Positions 55,539 to 64,000 of a stretch of 64,000 nt of DNA are shown here, one piece after another. The stretch is from Streptomyces altiplanensis (lineage in GTDB: Bacteria > Actinomycetota > Actinomycetes > Streptomycetales > Streptomycetaceae): contig RHMC01000002.1 in NCBI GenBank assembly GCA_003719395.1, forward strand, positions 1-64,000, written 5' to 3'. Positions within the stretch are counted from its first letter, which is position 1. Each line of letters begins with the position of its first letter. The position numbers and the translations under genes are program-made. The notes under the pieces were generated by a model that saw only the letters and a program-made list of their open reading frames with translations, had not been told where the DNA came from and did not search any database.

Positions 55539-56024
55539 GTGCCTGCTCCACGGATGCGTACGACACCGCTGCCCGGAATCGGGGTCCAGTACGACCTCAC
55601 CACCCGCGAACACCGCCACCTGTCGGTGATCGCGCACCGGGACGGCACCCGGACGGTGAACGTCTACCGGGCCGACGATCCGGATGCGTGTGCGCAGTCG
55701 CTGCATCTGACGGGTGTGGAGACGGCGTCGCTGATCGACGCGTTGACGCCGGCCCATCACAGCCCGAACCTGCTGCACACCACCGATCTGGGCCTGGTCG
55801 CCGAGCGGATCGAGCTGTCCGCGCACTCCTACTGGAACGGCCGGGTGCTGGGTGAGACCCGGATGCGCACCGAGACCGGTGTGTCGGTGGTGGCGGTCCT
55901 GCGCCGAGCGGAGGCACGCCCCTCGCCCGCTCCGGACTTCCGCCTCGCCGGCGGGGACACCCTCATCGTGATCGGCACCCGCGAGGGCGTCGACGCGGCC
56001 GCCGCGATACTGGGACGGGAGTGA
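55539..56024 (+). CDS. K+/H+ antiporter regulatory subunit (KhtT-like, TrkA_C)
   Basis: 161 aa from GTG 55539, selected by the GAGGGGG site; ATG 55554 is an alternative. The N-terminal domain LPGIGVQYDLTTREHRHLSV is typical of KhtT. The C-terminal TrkA_C/RCK_C domain reads VSVVAVLRRAEARPSPAPDF, then GDTLIVIGTREGVDAAAAIL. Family knowledge: senses pH or a nucleotide and gates the partner antiporter encoded 6 bases downstream. Cytosolic, membrane-associated. Confidence 0.92.
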   Translation: MPAPRMRTTPLPGIGVQYDLTTREHRHLSVIAHRDGTRTVNVYRADDPDACAQSLHLTGVETASLIDALTPAHHSPNLLHTTDLGLVAERIELSAHSYWNGRVLGETRMRTETGVSVVAVLRRAEARPSPAPDFRLAGGDTLIVIGTREGVDAAAAILGRE

Positions 56025-56030
56025 TCGCCT

Positions 56031-57314
56031 GTGCACTCCGCAGTCTTCCTGATCGAGTTCGGCGCGATCATCCTGGGCCTGGGCCTGCTGGGCCGGGTCG
56101 CGGGCCGCTTTCACTTCTCCCCCATACCTCTCTACCTGCTGGCCGGACTCGCCTTCGGCACCGGCGGCTTCGTCCCGCTCGGCGCGAGTGAGGAGTTCGT
56201 CGCGATCGGCGCCGAGATCGGCGTCATCCTCCTGCTGCTGATGCTCGGGCTGGAGTACACCGCCAGCGACCTCGTCTCCAACCTCAAGACCCAGTACTCC
56301 GCCGGGCTGGTCGACTTCGCCCTCAACGCCGTACCCGGCGCGGTGGCCGCGCTGCTGATGGGCTGGGGACCGGTCGCCGCGGTCGTGCTGGCCGGAGTCA
56401 CCTGGATCTCCTCGTCCGGCGTCATCGCCAAGGTGATGGGAGACCTGGGCCGGCTCGGCAACCGCGAGACCCCGGTGATCCTCAGCATCCTGGTCCTCGA
56501 AGACCTGGCCATGGCCGTGTACCTGCCCATCATCACCGCCCTGCTGGCCGGGGTGAGCCTGGCCGCCGGCAGCGTGACGCTGGCCATCGCCCTGGGCGTC
56601 GCCGGTGCGGTGCTGTTCGTCGCCGTCCGCTACGGCCGGCTGATCTCGCGCTTCGTCTCCAGCGACGACCCGGAGAAGCTGCTGCTGGTCGTCCTCGGCC
56701 TGACCCTGCTGGTCGCCGGGATCGCGCAGCAGCTCCAGGTGTCGGCCGCGGTCGGTGCGTTCCTGGTCGGCATCGCCCTGTCCGGCGAGGTCGCCGAAGG
56801 CGCCCATACGCTGCTGAGTCCGCTGCGGGACCTGTTCGCGGCGGTGTTCTTCGTCTTCTTCGGCCTGCACACCGATCCCGCGAGCATCCCGCCGGTGCTG
56901 CTGCCCGCGCTCGCGCTCGCGGTGGTGACCGCGTGCACGAAGATCGCCACCGGCTACTGGGCGGCGAAGCGGGCCGGCGTCGGGGTCAAGGGGCGCTGGC
57001 GCGCGGGCGGCACGCTGGTCGCCCGCGGTGAGTTCTCCATCGTCATCGCCGGCCTCGCGGTGACCGCCGGGATCGAGCCCGCCATGGGACCGCTGGCCAC
57101 CGCCTACGTCCTCATCCTGGTCGTGATCGGTCCGCTCACCGCCCGCTACACCGAACCCCTGGCAGGCTGGATCACCCGTCGCCGCACCCCGGAAAAGCCC
57201 CGCCTGTCCGGGGTGCCGTTGCCGACGAGGTCCCCGGAGGCGGTCCAGGACCAGGACCCGGCCGTCCGCCCCGGCGGTCCCACCGGCTCCGCCCGCGGTC
57301 TCCCCGCCTCCTGA
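56031..57314 (+). CDS. CPA2 cation:proton antiporter (KhtU/KefB-like)
   Basis: 427 aa from GTG 56031, intact. About twelve helices. Features include FLIEFGAIILGLGLLGRVAG, LGLEYTASDLVSNLKTQYSA and TPVILSILVLEDLAMAVYLP with the conserved Glu-Asp pair, and the late KGRWRAGGTLVARGEFSIVI motif. It exports K+ (or Na+) in exchange for H+ and works with the KhtT-like subunit. The C-terminal 45 residues are a Pro/Arg-rich cytosolic tail. It lacks the RCK domain found in KefB/KefC, consistent with the separate subunit. Confidence 0.93.
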   Translation: MHSAVFLIEFGAIILGLGLLGRVAGRFHFSPIPLYLLAGLAFGTGGFVPLGASEEFVAIGAEIGVILLLLMLGLEYTASDLVSNLKTQYSAGLVDFALNAVPGAVAALLMGWGPVAAVVLAGVTWISSSGVIAKVMGDLGRLGNRETPVILSILVLEDLAMAVYLPIITALLAGVSLAAGSVTLAIALGVAGAVLFVAVRYGRLISRFVSSDDPEKLLLVVLGLTLLVAGIAQQLQVSAAVGAFLVGIALSGEVAEGAHTLLSPLRDLFAAVFFVFFGLHTDPASIPPVLLPALALAVVTACTKIATGYWAAKRAGVGVKGRWRAGGTLVARGEFSIVIAGLAVTAGIEPAMGPLATAYVLILVVIGPLTARYTEPLAGWITRRRTPEKPRLSGVPLPTRSPEAVQDQDPAVRPGGPTGSARGLPAS

Positions 57315-57339
57315 CACGCGGCCCGCACCGGCGGACGGA

Positions 57340-57588
57340 CGGGTCGCTGTCCGGGTGAGGTCGTCCCCGGCAGGTGGCTGTCCGCGGTGACGGGCGCCCG
57401 GTTTCGCGACGACCGCACGGCACTACGACCGGTGAGGCGTCACCGGGGGCACGCGGGATGTCCACGTCGAGTGCGGAGATGTCCTTGACCAGAGCCTCGT
57501 CGACCGTGTCCCGGGGCGCGCCCTGGGCGATGACGCGCCCGTCCTTCATGGCGACGAGCGTGTCGGCGCACTGATACGTCCAGTCCAC
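57340..57588 (-). pseudogene. C-terminal fragment of an iron-siderophore ABC ATPase
   Basis: Reads YQCADTLVAMKDGRVIAQGA, PRDTVDEALVKDISALDVDI, then VVVPCGRRETGR. This matches the last ~70 residues of FecE/FepC-type siderophore importer ATPases (the region after the H-loop). Walker A, Walker B and signature motifs are absent. Upstream sequence shows no continuation, so it is a truncated relic. Confidence 0.6.
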
Positions 57589-57694
57589 TGAACAGTTCTC
57601 GCGGGGCTCGGGCCGGCGCGCTCGGTTCGGCGCTCAGACGGTCGGCCAGCAGCCGCAGTTCACCCATCGCCGTCACCGACTCCGGGCCGACCCC

Positions 57695-58000
57695 TCAGTG
57701 ACGGCGCGGGCCGAGGACGCAGAATCGTTGCCCTCCGGGTCCGCCGGCACGACCCATGACTCGTCACCCCGGCCGACGTCCACGTGCCGCGCGCCCCGGG
57801 CCACAAGGGGGCGACCTCAACGTCCTGGTCACCGGGGCGGAAGTCCAGGTGCAGCCGGTTCTTCACCACCTTCCCGTCTTCTGCCGGAGCGAAGAGCACA
57901 CCCGGAAGACGATCCCGCTCCGGCCTGGTCTCGTACTCCTCGGCAGAGGCGCTGATGCAGCGGGCGCGGAAGTCGCGGATGCAGCCGCGGGCGGTACGGG
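57695..58000 (-). pseudogene. decayed glyoxalase/VOC family gene
   Basis: LPGVLFAPAEDGKVVKNRLH followed by LDFRPGDQDVEV is the recognisable beta-alpha-beta unit of a VOC protein. After a shift, VDVGRGDESWVVPADPEGN and FCVLGPRRH lead to the TGA at 57695. The N-terminal half cannot be read in a single frame and appears degraded. At least two lesions are present. It is probably inactive. Confidence 0.6.
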
Positions 58001-58371
58001 GCCGAGTCCGCAAAGCAGTGCCGCCGTATCGAACTGCGCTTCCCCGCAAGCGCGGTGAAGCGCTGTGCCGCCTTGTCGATCCGGCACATTGACAGGGGCT
58101 CGGGCGCGCCGAGGCAGGGGGCCTCCGCACGGTCGGGCCCGGGCCGGAAATTTGAACGCGGACTGAACAATCTGCTGCCGGACGTCTTGACTGCCCGTCA
58201 CTCCGGCCACATATTACGTGCCAGTACAACTGACCAGTAACTGCGCGCAGTGCCTTCACACCTTCGACGGCAGGCGAACGGGACCGCCTTGCCGCCGCTC
58301 TCGTACGCCTTCCGGCCTTTCCCGGCGGCAGAAGGCGTGCACTCCTTCTCTTCGCCATGAGAGGCAGCGCC
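58001..58371. other. gene-poor stretch upstream of the second SGNH esterase
   Basis: About 370 bases without a supported gene. It probably includes the degraded 5' part of the VOC relic and the promoter of the SGNH gene. A less GC-rich patch at 58190-58240 (CATATTACGTGCCAGTAC) may be promoter DNA. Nothing else is visible. Confidence 0.4.
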
Positions 58372-59247
58372 ATGCGATCAGTTTCATCGAGCCGCCGCAC
58401 CCGCACTCTTCTCGCCGCCACCGCAGCCGTCCTGGCCACCACGACGGCCCTCGGCGCGAGCCCCGCCCTTGCCGCGGAAGCCCCGGCCGGCCGCTATGTC
58501 GCTCTGGGGGATTCCTACGCCTCGGGAGCCGGTGTTCCGGACCAGGTCGACTCCGCCTGCACACGCTCCAACCGCAACTACCCCGCCCTGGTCAACGCCG
58601 CGCTCGCTCCCACCGCCCACAAGGACGTCACCTGCGGAGGCGCCACCACCGTGCACATGACCTCGGCGCAGAACAGTTCCGCGCCACCGCAGTTCGACGC
58701 GCTGAGCGCCGACACCGGCCTGGTCACCCTGACCATAGGCGGCAACGACATCGGCTTCGCCAACATCATCCTGCGCTGCGTGAGCCTCGGAGTGTTCAGT
58801 CCCGCCGGCTCGCCCTGCAAGAACAGCTACACCTGGACCGGCACCGACCAGCTCGCCACCACCATCAACGCCACCGCGCCCAAGGTCGCCGCCGCCATCG
58901 ACGGCATCCGCAAGCGCGCCCCCCAAGCCAGGATCCTGGTCACCGGCTACCCCGCGATCCTTCCCGACGACGGCAGCAACTGCCCCTCGGTCGTCTCGAT
59001 AGCCAAGGGCGACGCCCCCTGGCTGAGAGACACCCACAAACGTCTCAACACCATGATCGCCACTCAGGCCGCCGCGCACGGCGCCCAGTACGTCGACACC
59101 TACACCAAGTCCGTCGGCCACGACATCTGCAAGCCGGCCGGAACCCGCTGGATGGAACCTCTCCTCACCAGCGCCGCCGCACCGTTCCACCCCAACGCGG
59201 CCGGTGAGCAGGCGATGGCCGGCGCCGTCCTCACCGCCGCCCGCTGA
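58372..59247 (+). CDS. secreted SGNH/GDSL esterase, intact
   Basis: 291 aa from ATG 58372, chosen over 58357 because GAGAGG lies 7 bases upstream of it. The signal peptide RTRTLLAATAAVLATTTALG then ASPALAA is followed by RYVALGDSYASGAGVPDQ (block I Ser), CGGATTVHMTSAQN, LTIGGNDIGFANII (block III) and FHPNAAGEQAMAG (block V Asp, His). Three Cys pairs are present, as in streptomycete extracellular lipases. It is clearly paralogous to the gene at 45577, sharing HD-CKPAG-RW-EP near the end. An intact reading frame here contrasts with the broken copy. Confidence 0.92.
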   Translation: MRSVSSSRRTRTLLAATAAVLATTTALGASPALAAEAPAGRYVALGDSYASGAGVPDQVDSACTRSNRNYPALVNAALAPTAHKDVTCGGATTVHMTSAQNSSAPPQFDALSADTGLVTLTIGGNDIGFANIILRCVSLGVFSPAGSPCKNSYTWTGTDQLATTINATAPKVAAAIDGIRKRAPQARILVTGYPAILPDDGSNCPSVVSIAKGDAPWLRDTHKRLNTMIATQAAAHGAQYVDTYTKSVGHDICKPAGTRWMEPLLTSAAAPFHPNAAGEQAMAGAVLTAAR

Positions 59248-59432
59248 TCGGCTCTCACCCCCACACCCCGGTGCGGCGACACAGGCCGACGCGCCGTACC
59301 GGGGCCAGGGCCGCACCGGCTGCCGGTGCCACCGAGCCCGTCTGCGCGCCCTGGTGACGGATCGGCAAGCCTCCCTGCACCGGGAGAGACCGCACACGGG
59401 AGTGAGCACCGTGCCCCCCACCCGTCCGGCGG

Positions 59433-59988
59433 TCACCACCAGTAGGCGGGATACCTCGGCGCCGTGCGGCGGATGCGGGAGGCGGCGTATTCCGTCAGGA
59501 CGAGAAGGACGGTGGCCCCGAGCAGGAGGGGGACGAACCGGGCGGGCGCGGGAGTCTGGAGCACGATGACGACGGCAGTGGCACAGGCGGGTGAGTGCGG
59601 GGTACGGGCGGCCATCATCAGGGCCAGCGTGACACCGGCCGCCACTGCGGCGGCCCATGCGCTGATGCCCGCTGCGGCCAGGACGCCGTAGCCGACGGCG
59701 GCGCCGAGCAGGTGGCCGACGACCACGCTGCGGGGCTGGGCCAGCGGCAGGGTGGGGGCACTGTGCACGAGGGCCGCGCTGGCGGCCAGCGGCGGTATCA
59801 GGACCGGTTCGAGGATCAGCGCGCCGATCAGCGACGAGTCCCAGCAGGACGGCTGTCGCGGCGCTGACGCTGTGGAAGGCGGCCGCAGGGGTGGGCCGGG
59901 CCGGAGCCCGTCCGGCCGCCTTGCGCCGGCGGGGCGCCCCGAGGGCGGCTTGGACGGGTTCGGGACGCGGGGCGGTATCGATGCTCAT
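59433..59988 (-). CDS. HPP family membrane protein, one frame break
   Basis: ATG 59988 (MSIDTAPRPEPVQAALGAPR). After SVSAATAVLLGLVA a shift near 59830 leads to LILEPVLIPPLAASAALVHS, then APTLPLAQPRSVVVGHLLGA with the HPP-region pattern, AARTPHSPACATAVVIVLQT and the end RRTAPRYPAYWW. The restored length is about 185 aa with four helices. Family knowledge: HPP proteins include nitrite transporters of chloroplasts; bacterial roles are unclear. Confidence 0.75.
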
Positions 59989-60415
59989 GTGAGGTGTTTC
60001 CGGGAGAGGCGGCCGAGGGCCGGGCAGGGACAGAGCGGAGGACGGGGAGGACGGGCTGTGCGGAGTGCTGTGATCGACAGTCGGCCCGCCTCTGCGCCCG
60101 CGTCCTGGTGCGGCCGGCGCAATCGCACAAGACCTTATCGCTCAGGTTTGCGACGGAATGATTCGGGTCGGCCGAGCCGGTTGCCGGAGCAGCGCGCGGC
60201 GCTCGCCGAGACCGGGCCGGACGGGGCTCTTGGCACCGCTCACGCCCGGGGCGCCCAAGGCGGCGTCAGTACCGCCCGGCCACCGTGCTCGTTGCCGTCG
60301 GGGCAGCATCCCGGCCGTGCCCCGCGGACGCCGCACCACGCATGGCCGACGCGACGGCCACTGAGCTCTTCCAGATGCCGCAGTGGCGCTCTTCGCCTTC
60401 AAGTAGGTTCGGCAC
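59989..60415. other. gene-poor divergent intergenic region
   Basis: About 430 bases between the HPP gene and the divergent AraC gene. No frame on either strand shows a domain. It should contain both promoters. No clear repeat was found. Confidence 0.4.
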
Positions 60416-61377
60416 ATGGACCACGTCCCGGGCGCCGGGGGCCGCGCCGACGACGCACCGCTGCGCGCACATCTCGCCGCGGGCGGTGAGACGTCCGGGC
60501 TCCGTCTGCGGTTCGGCCGGGGCGCCGACGGGATCGAGCGGCTGGCCGCCTCCATGGCCGGCGACGCCTTCTCGCCGCACCGCCACGACACCTACGCGAT
60601 CGGCATGACCCTCACGGGCGTACAGACGTTTCACTACCGCGGTGAGCAGCGGCACTGCCTGCCCGGTGAGTGGCACGTCCTCCACCCCGACGAGCTCCAT
60701 GACGGAGCGGCGGGCACCGACGAGGGGTTCGGCTACCGGATCTTCTACGTCGATCCCTGCCTGGTCCAGGAGGCACTGGGCGGCGCGCCGCTGCCCTTCG
60801 TCGCCGACCCGGTGATCGCTCGGCACGACGTGGACCCGGCCCTGGTCGCGTGGCTGGCGTACATGGACGAGCCACTGGGTGACTTCGAACGGATCGAGGT
60901 CACGCTCGCCGTCGCGAGGCTGCTCTCGCGGCACGGGACTGTACGGCCCGGGCAGCGCGGTGCGCTCGCCGTGGACGCGCTGGCCAGGGTCCGGGACCTC
61001 ATCGCGGACGATCCGGCGGTGCGGCACCCGGTCGCGGAGTTCGAGCGGATCTCGGGCCTGGACCGCTGGACGATCGCGCCGCCTTCCGCGCCGCGTTCGG
61101 CACCAGCCCGACGCGTTTTCGCACGATGCGGCAGCTCGACCGGGTGCGGCTGATGCTGCGGACCGGCGTACCGCCCTGCGATGCCGCCGTCGTGGCCGGC
61201 TTCGCGGACCAGAGCCACATGACGCGCATGTTCAAGCGGGCGTACGGTTTCACCCCCGCCGGCTGGTCGGCCGCGCTCCGCGCGTCGCCGTGGGACGGCA
61301 GCCGGCCGCTACAGGCCGCCGGTGACGGCCAGCACGGTGCCGGTGACGTACGAGGAGCGTTCCGACACGAGCCATGA
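60416..61377 (+). CDS. AraC family transcriptional regulator, frame break near 61080
   Basis: ATG 60416. N-terminal cupin sensor: FSPHRHDTYAIGMTLTGVQT, GEWHVLHPDELHDGAAGTDE. After a shift near 61080 the AraC DNA-binding domain reads FGTSPTRFRTMRQLDRVRLM, AVVAGFADQSHMTRMFKRAY, GFTPAGWSAALRAS. The frame stays open to 61377 and overlaps the convergent SDR gene end by 69 bases, so the real stop may be earlier. The helix-turn-helix pairs are complete. The effector is unknown. A nearby metabolic gene pair (SDR and HIBADH-like) may be its target. Confidence 0.8.
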
Positions 61378-62069
61378 GACGGCCTCGGCGATCTCCTCCG
61401 GCCGGCCGGGACGCCCCGGCGGGATGCCCGGGGCGACACGCTCCGCCCGCCCCGGGTCCCCGCCCCGCGCATGGAGGGTGGTGTCGATGGTGCCCGGGGA
61501 CACGGCGTTGGCATGGATGCCGTCCGGTGCGAGTTCCTTGGCGGGCCCGATGGTCAGGGCTTCGAGGGCCGCCTTCGTCGCGGCGTAGGAGACGTACTCG
61601 TGCGGAGAGCCGGTGCGGGCGGCGACCGACGAGATGTTGACGATCGTCGAACGCGTCGTACGCCCCGCCCACCGCCGGGCGGCCTCCCGGCACCACCGGA
61701 CCGGCGCCACCAGGTTCACGTCGACGACGCGCCGCAGCACGTCGTCCGACAGCTCCGCGAGGGGGGCGATCCCGCCGGTGATGCCCGCGTTGTTCACCAG
61801 GCCCACGACGGCGCCTAGGCCCTCGGCCACGTCGAACACCCGGCCCGGGGCGTCGTCGGCCGTGACGTCGGCCCGCACGGCGCGGGCGATGCGGCCCGAA
61901 CGCCCGAGGTCTCCTTCCACCGCACCGGCCTCGTCGTCGGAGCCGGAGTGGGTGAAGACCACGCCGTACCCGTCCGCGCACAACCGTTCCACGATGCTTT
62001 TCCGATGCCGCGGGTTCCGCCCGTGACGATCACGATCGACGGACGGGACGACCGGGGCTGTGTGTTCAT
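61309..62069 (-). CDS. short-chain dehydrogenase/reductase, frame break near 62000
   Basis: ATG 62069 (MNTQPRSSRPSIVIVTGGTR, then GIGKA). The shift near 62000 restores SIVERLCADGYGVVFTHSG. Classical SDR features: GIG cofactor loop, VVGLVNNAGITGG, catalytic Ser in IVNISSVAART, Tyr-Lys in YVSYAATKAALE and the end YVTGTVLAVTGGL. The restored length is about 252 aa. The substrate is unknown. It converges on the AraC gene and runs in the same direction as the oxidoreductase upstream. Confidence 0.85.
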
Positions 62070-62099
62070 GCCGGTTCAGGTCTCCTTGTCAGGTTGGGC

Positions 62100-63003
62100 T
62101 CAGCGGTGAGCCGGCCCCCCAGGGGTGCCTTCCGTACGGGCTTCGATCGCCCGGAGAACAGCGGCCATGTCCGACCGGGCGTGCCCCAGGGCCGACGTCT
62201 CGCCGTAAAGGGCGTGACAGACCTCCAGCAAGGGGGAGGCCAGGCCCGCCGTCCGGGCGGCCTCGGCGATCAGCCCGCTGTTCTTGAGTACGTCGCGGAT
62301 CGACGCCTGCACGTCGAAGTCTCCGGCCGTCAGCTTGGCCGCCTTCACCCGTGAGACGCCGCTCGCCATCGGGCCGGCGTCGAGGACGTCCCGGAACTGC
62401 CGCAGGTCCAGGCCGTGACGTTCGGCGAAGTGGAACGCCTCCGCGAGCCCCGTCACCATGGTGATCAGGAACAGGTTGACCGCGAGCTTCGTCACGAGCG
62501 CTGCGGGCACCCGCCCGCAGACAACCGTTTCATGGCACATGGGACGAAGCAGCGGCCGCACTCTCGCGACGGCACCGGTCCCGCCGGCCAGCATCGCCAC
62601 GAGCCGCCCCGCCTCGGCCGGCCCCCGCGACCCGGAGACGGGGGCCTCGACGTAGCTGCCGCCCGCCGCCAGCACGTCGGCCTCGAGGCCGCGGGAGTAG
62701 TCGGGTGCGTTCGTGCCCATGGGGACGAGGGTGTGGGTGCGCGACGCGTGCCTCGAAGTCCGGCGTGCCGCGGCCGAGCACAGCGTCCGTCGAGGAGTCG
62801 TCGGCCTGCATGAGGATGTCGACGAGCGTCCGGGCGAAGACCTCGGCGGGACCCGCCGCCACCTGCGCGCCCGCGGCCCGCAGCGGTTCGCACCTGCCGG
62901 GTGAGCGGTTCCAGACCACGAGCGGAGTGCCCGCCCGCGCCAGGTTGAGCGCCATGGGCTGCCCCATGGCGCCCAGGCCGATGAATCCCACAGCCGTATC
63001 CAT
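62100..63003 (-). CDS. NAD(P)-dependent 3-hydroxyisobutyrate dehydrogenase-like enzyme, one frame break
   Basis: ATG 63003 ([20 protein letters not shown]). GFIGLGAMG is the Rossmann cofactor motif. After a shift near 62745 come [39 protein letters not shown] (substrate-binding GxxxGxxxG loop) and catalytic Lys in [17 protein letters not shown]. The restored length is about 300 aa. The family oxidises beta-hydroxy acids, and the precise substrate is open. It ends 31 bases before the SDR start, so the two are one operon. Confidence 0.83.
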
Positions 63004-63223
63004 TTCCGCGCTCCCTTCCCGCTCCGGCGCACGGCGCCGGCTGCTCCGGTGACTTCCGGACCTCCACCGTTGTAGACGCCGGCGCGCGGGACGGTCTTGA
63101 ACGATTGTGCGCACGACGCCCGGTGGCGGCCGGCCGGGAAATCCGGTCGACAGCCGGGCCCGCGGCCCACTGTGACGGCCCCCCTGCCTGCCGCACGGAG
63201 CGGGCCGACCGCAGGAGCTCCTC

Positions 63224-64000
63224 TTGGCCACCGCGAGAACCACGGACGCCCCTCCCGCGATCGATGCCACGCCGGTCAGGCGCCTGGTCGATACGCAGTT
63301 CCCGCAGTGGACCAGGCTGCCTCCGGAACTGCTCGACCCGGCCGGCTCGGACCATGTGATCTACCGGCTGGGCGAGGAGCTGACGTCCGGCCGCCCCGCC
63401 ACGCCGGGGCCGTCGGGCAGGCCAGGAAAGAGGCCGAGTGGCTGCCCCGGCTCGCCCCTCACCCGCCACTGGCCGTCCCGGTACCGGTGGGCGTGGGTGA
63501 GCCCGACTTCGGCCATCCATGGCCATGGGCGGTGTCCCGCTGGCTGGACGGCGAGGTGGCGACCGTCGAGGCACTGGCCGGATCGTCCGAGGCCGCGGTC
63601 CAACTGGCGGAGTTCCTGACCTTTCTTCAGCAGTTCGCGCCCGAGGGCGTCCTGGCCGAGGACACGTCCGCGGGCCTCCCCGTCCGGGACCGCGCGACGC
63701 GGGCCGCCATCGCGCAGGCCGACGGCGTGTTCGACGCCACGGCCATGACCGGGCCGTGGGACGCGGCGCTGATCGCCCCCGGACGGGATCGCCCTCCGGC
63801 CTGGTTCCACGGCGACTTCCACACCGGCAACCTGCTGACCGTCGACGGCCGCCTCAGCGCGGTCATCGTCTTCGGCGCGGCTCGGCGCCGGTGACCCGGC
63901 CTGCGACCTGACCATCGCCTTCGCCCTGATGCCGGCCGGGAGCCGGGCCGCCTTCCGGGCCGCACTCGGCGTGGACGACGCCACCTGGGCCCGGGGCCGC
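63224..64000 (+). CDS. aminoglycoside phosphotransferase (APH) fold protein, partial, two frame breaks
   Basis: TTG 63224 with GCAGGAG upstream. [11 protein letters not shown], shift near 63400, [40 protein letters not shown], the catalytic loop [12 protein letters not shown], then VIVFG where the DFG-equivalent Asp is expected. A shift near 63880 gives [20 protein letters not shown], and the gene runs off the window end. Family knowledge: kinases of antibiotics or metabolites. The VFG in place of DFG, if real, would remove a metal-binding Asp. Confidence 0.78.

Noticed and set aside
58384..59988. 534-aa frame antisense to the second SGNH esterase
   Set aside because: Typical GC-rich antisense shadow: low-complexity Gly/Val composition, no domain, and it only enters real coding sequence at the HPP N-terminus.
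4476..63900. Programmed ribosomal frameshifting as a common explanation for the broken genes
   Set aside because: The breaks share no slippery heptamer or downstream pseudoknot, occur in unrelated families that are never frameshifted elsewhere, and go in both directions.
1..64000. CRISPR arrays, tRNA or rRNA genes, integrase or attachment sites
   Set aside because: No regularly spaced repeats, no cloverleaf with CCA-end context, no rRNA-like segment and no integrase were found by eye; a tRNAscan/Infernal run would be needed to exclude small RNAs fully.

Overview
The window is high-GC actinobacterial DNA and is almost certainly from a Streptomyces or close relative. The main reasons are a complete conservon (cvnABCDEF), a GAF-ANTAR regulator, a DUF2637-type membrane protein, dense GTG/TTG starts with strong GGAGG-type ribosome binding sites, ATGA/GTGA stop-start overlaps, and several streptomycete insertion-sequence remnants. 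No rRNA, tRNA or CRISPR array was seen. No species is claimed.

Layout. (1) 0.1-6.4 kb: a GAF-ANTAR regulator, a few small or broken genes, an IS256-type transposase remnant and a DUF418 membrane protein in a gene-poor stretch. (2) 6.5-11.8 kb: a conservon (histidine-kinase-like CvnA, roadblock CvnB, DUF742 CvnC, GTPase CvnD, P450s CvnE and CvnF) closed by a strong hairpin. (3) 12.0-15.2 kb: an uncharacterised protein overlapping a Fic-domain protein, an unusual histidine phosphatase and a DUF2236/MpaB-type protein. (4) 15.2-32.3 kb: a divergently arranged biosynthetic gene cluster, the most interesting part. Leftward from the centre run an iron/2-oxoglutarate dioxygenase, a class-II aaRS-like amino acid:carrier-protein ligase, a free carrier protein, a MATE exporter, an MbtH-like protein, a ketoreductase, a phosphopantetheinyl transferase, a BtrH-like acyltransferase and a C-A-T-TE NRPS. 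Rightward run a second phosphopantetheinyl transferase, an ACP, a CLF-like protein with Gln at the Cys position, a ketosynthase with an intact Cys-His-His triad, a crotonase-fold enzyme, a MaoC/HadA-type dehydratase, a DDAH-type guanidine hydrolase and an ATP-grasp ligase. The inferred logic is that a reducing type II PKS makes a short unsaturated acyl-ACP, a separate tRNA-synthetase-like route loads and perhaps hydroxylates an amino acid on its own carrier, and the NRPS, BtrH-like enzyme and ATP-grasp ligase join the parts. I do not recognise the product.

(5) 32.4-34.5 kb: a divergent FAD monooxygenase/TetR pair with a clear operator. (6) 34.5-37.7 kb: small stress or membrane genes (GlsB/YeaQ, CsbD) among decayed genes (Nudix, IS5-type transposase, pRiA4b ORF-3-like). 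(7) 37.7-52.7 kb: a glycoside-use locus (GH20, GH1, TetR, serine hydrolase, GH3, SGNH esterase, TetR and a peptide/nickel-class ABC importer with a permease-ATPase fusion). Three copies of one palindromic operator lie in its two divergent promoter regions. (8) 52.7-64 kb: a TetR, acetyltransferase and MFS group with tandem perfect palindromes, a KhtTU-like K+/H+ antiporter pair, decayed genes, a second SGNH esterase, an HPP protein, an AraC regulator, two dehydrogenases and a partial aminoglycoside phosphotransferase-fold gene running off the end.

More than twenty otherwise intact genes carry single-base frame breaks, several at short runs of G or C, with all catalytic motifs kept on both sides. 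I treat most of these as probable sequence errors and annotate the restored genes, marking each break. A few genes (Nudix, transposases, ABC ATPase tail, VOC) look truly decayed.
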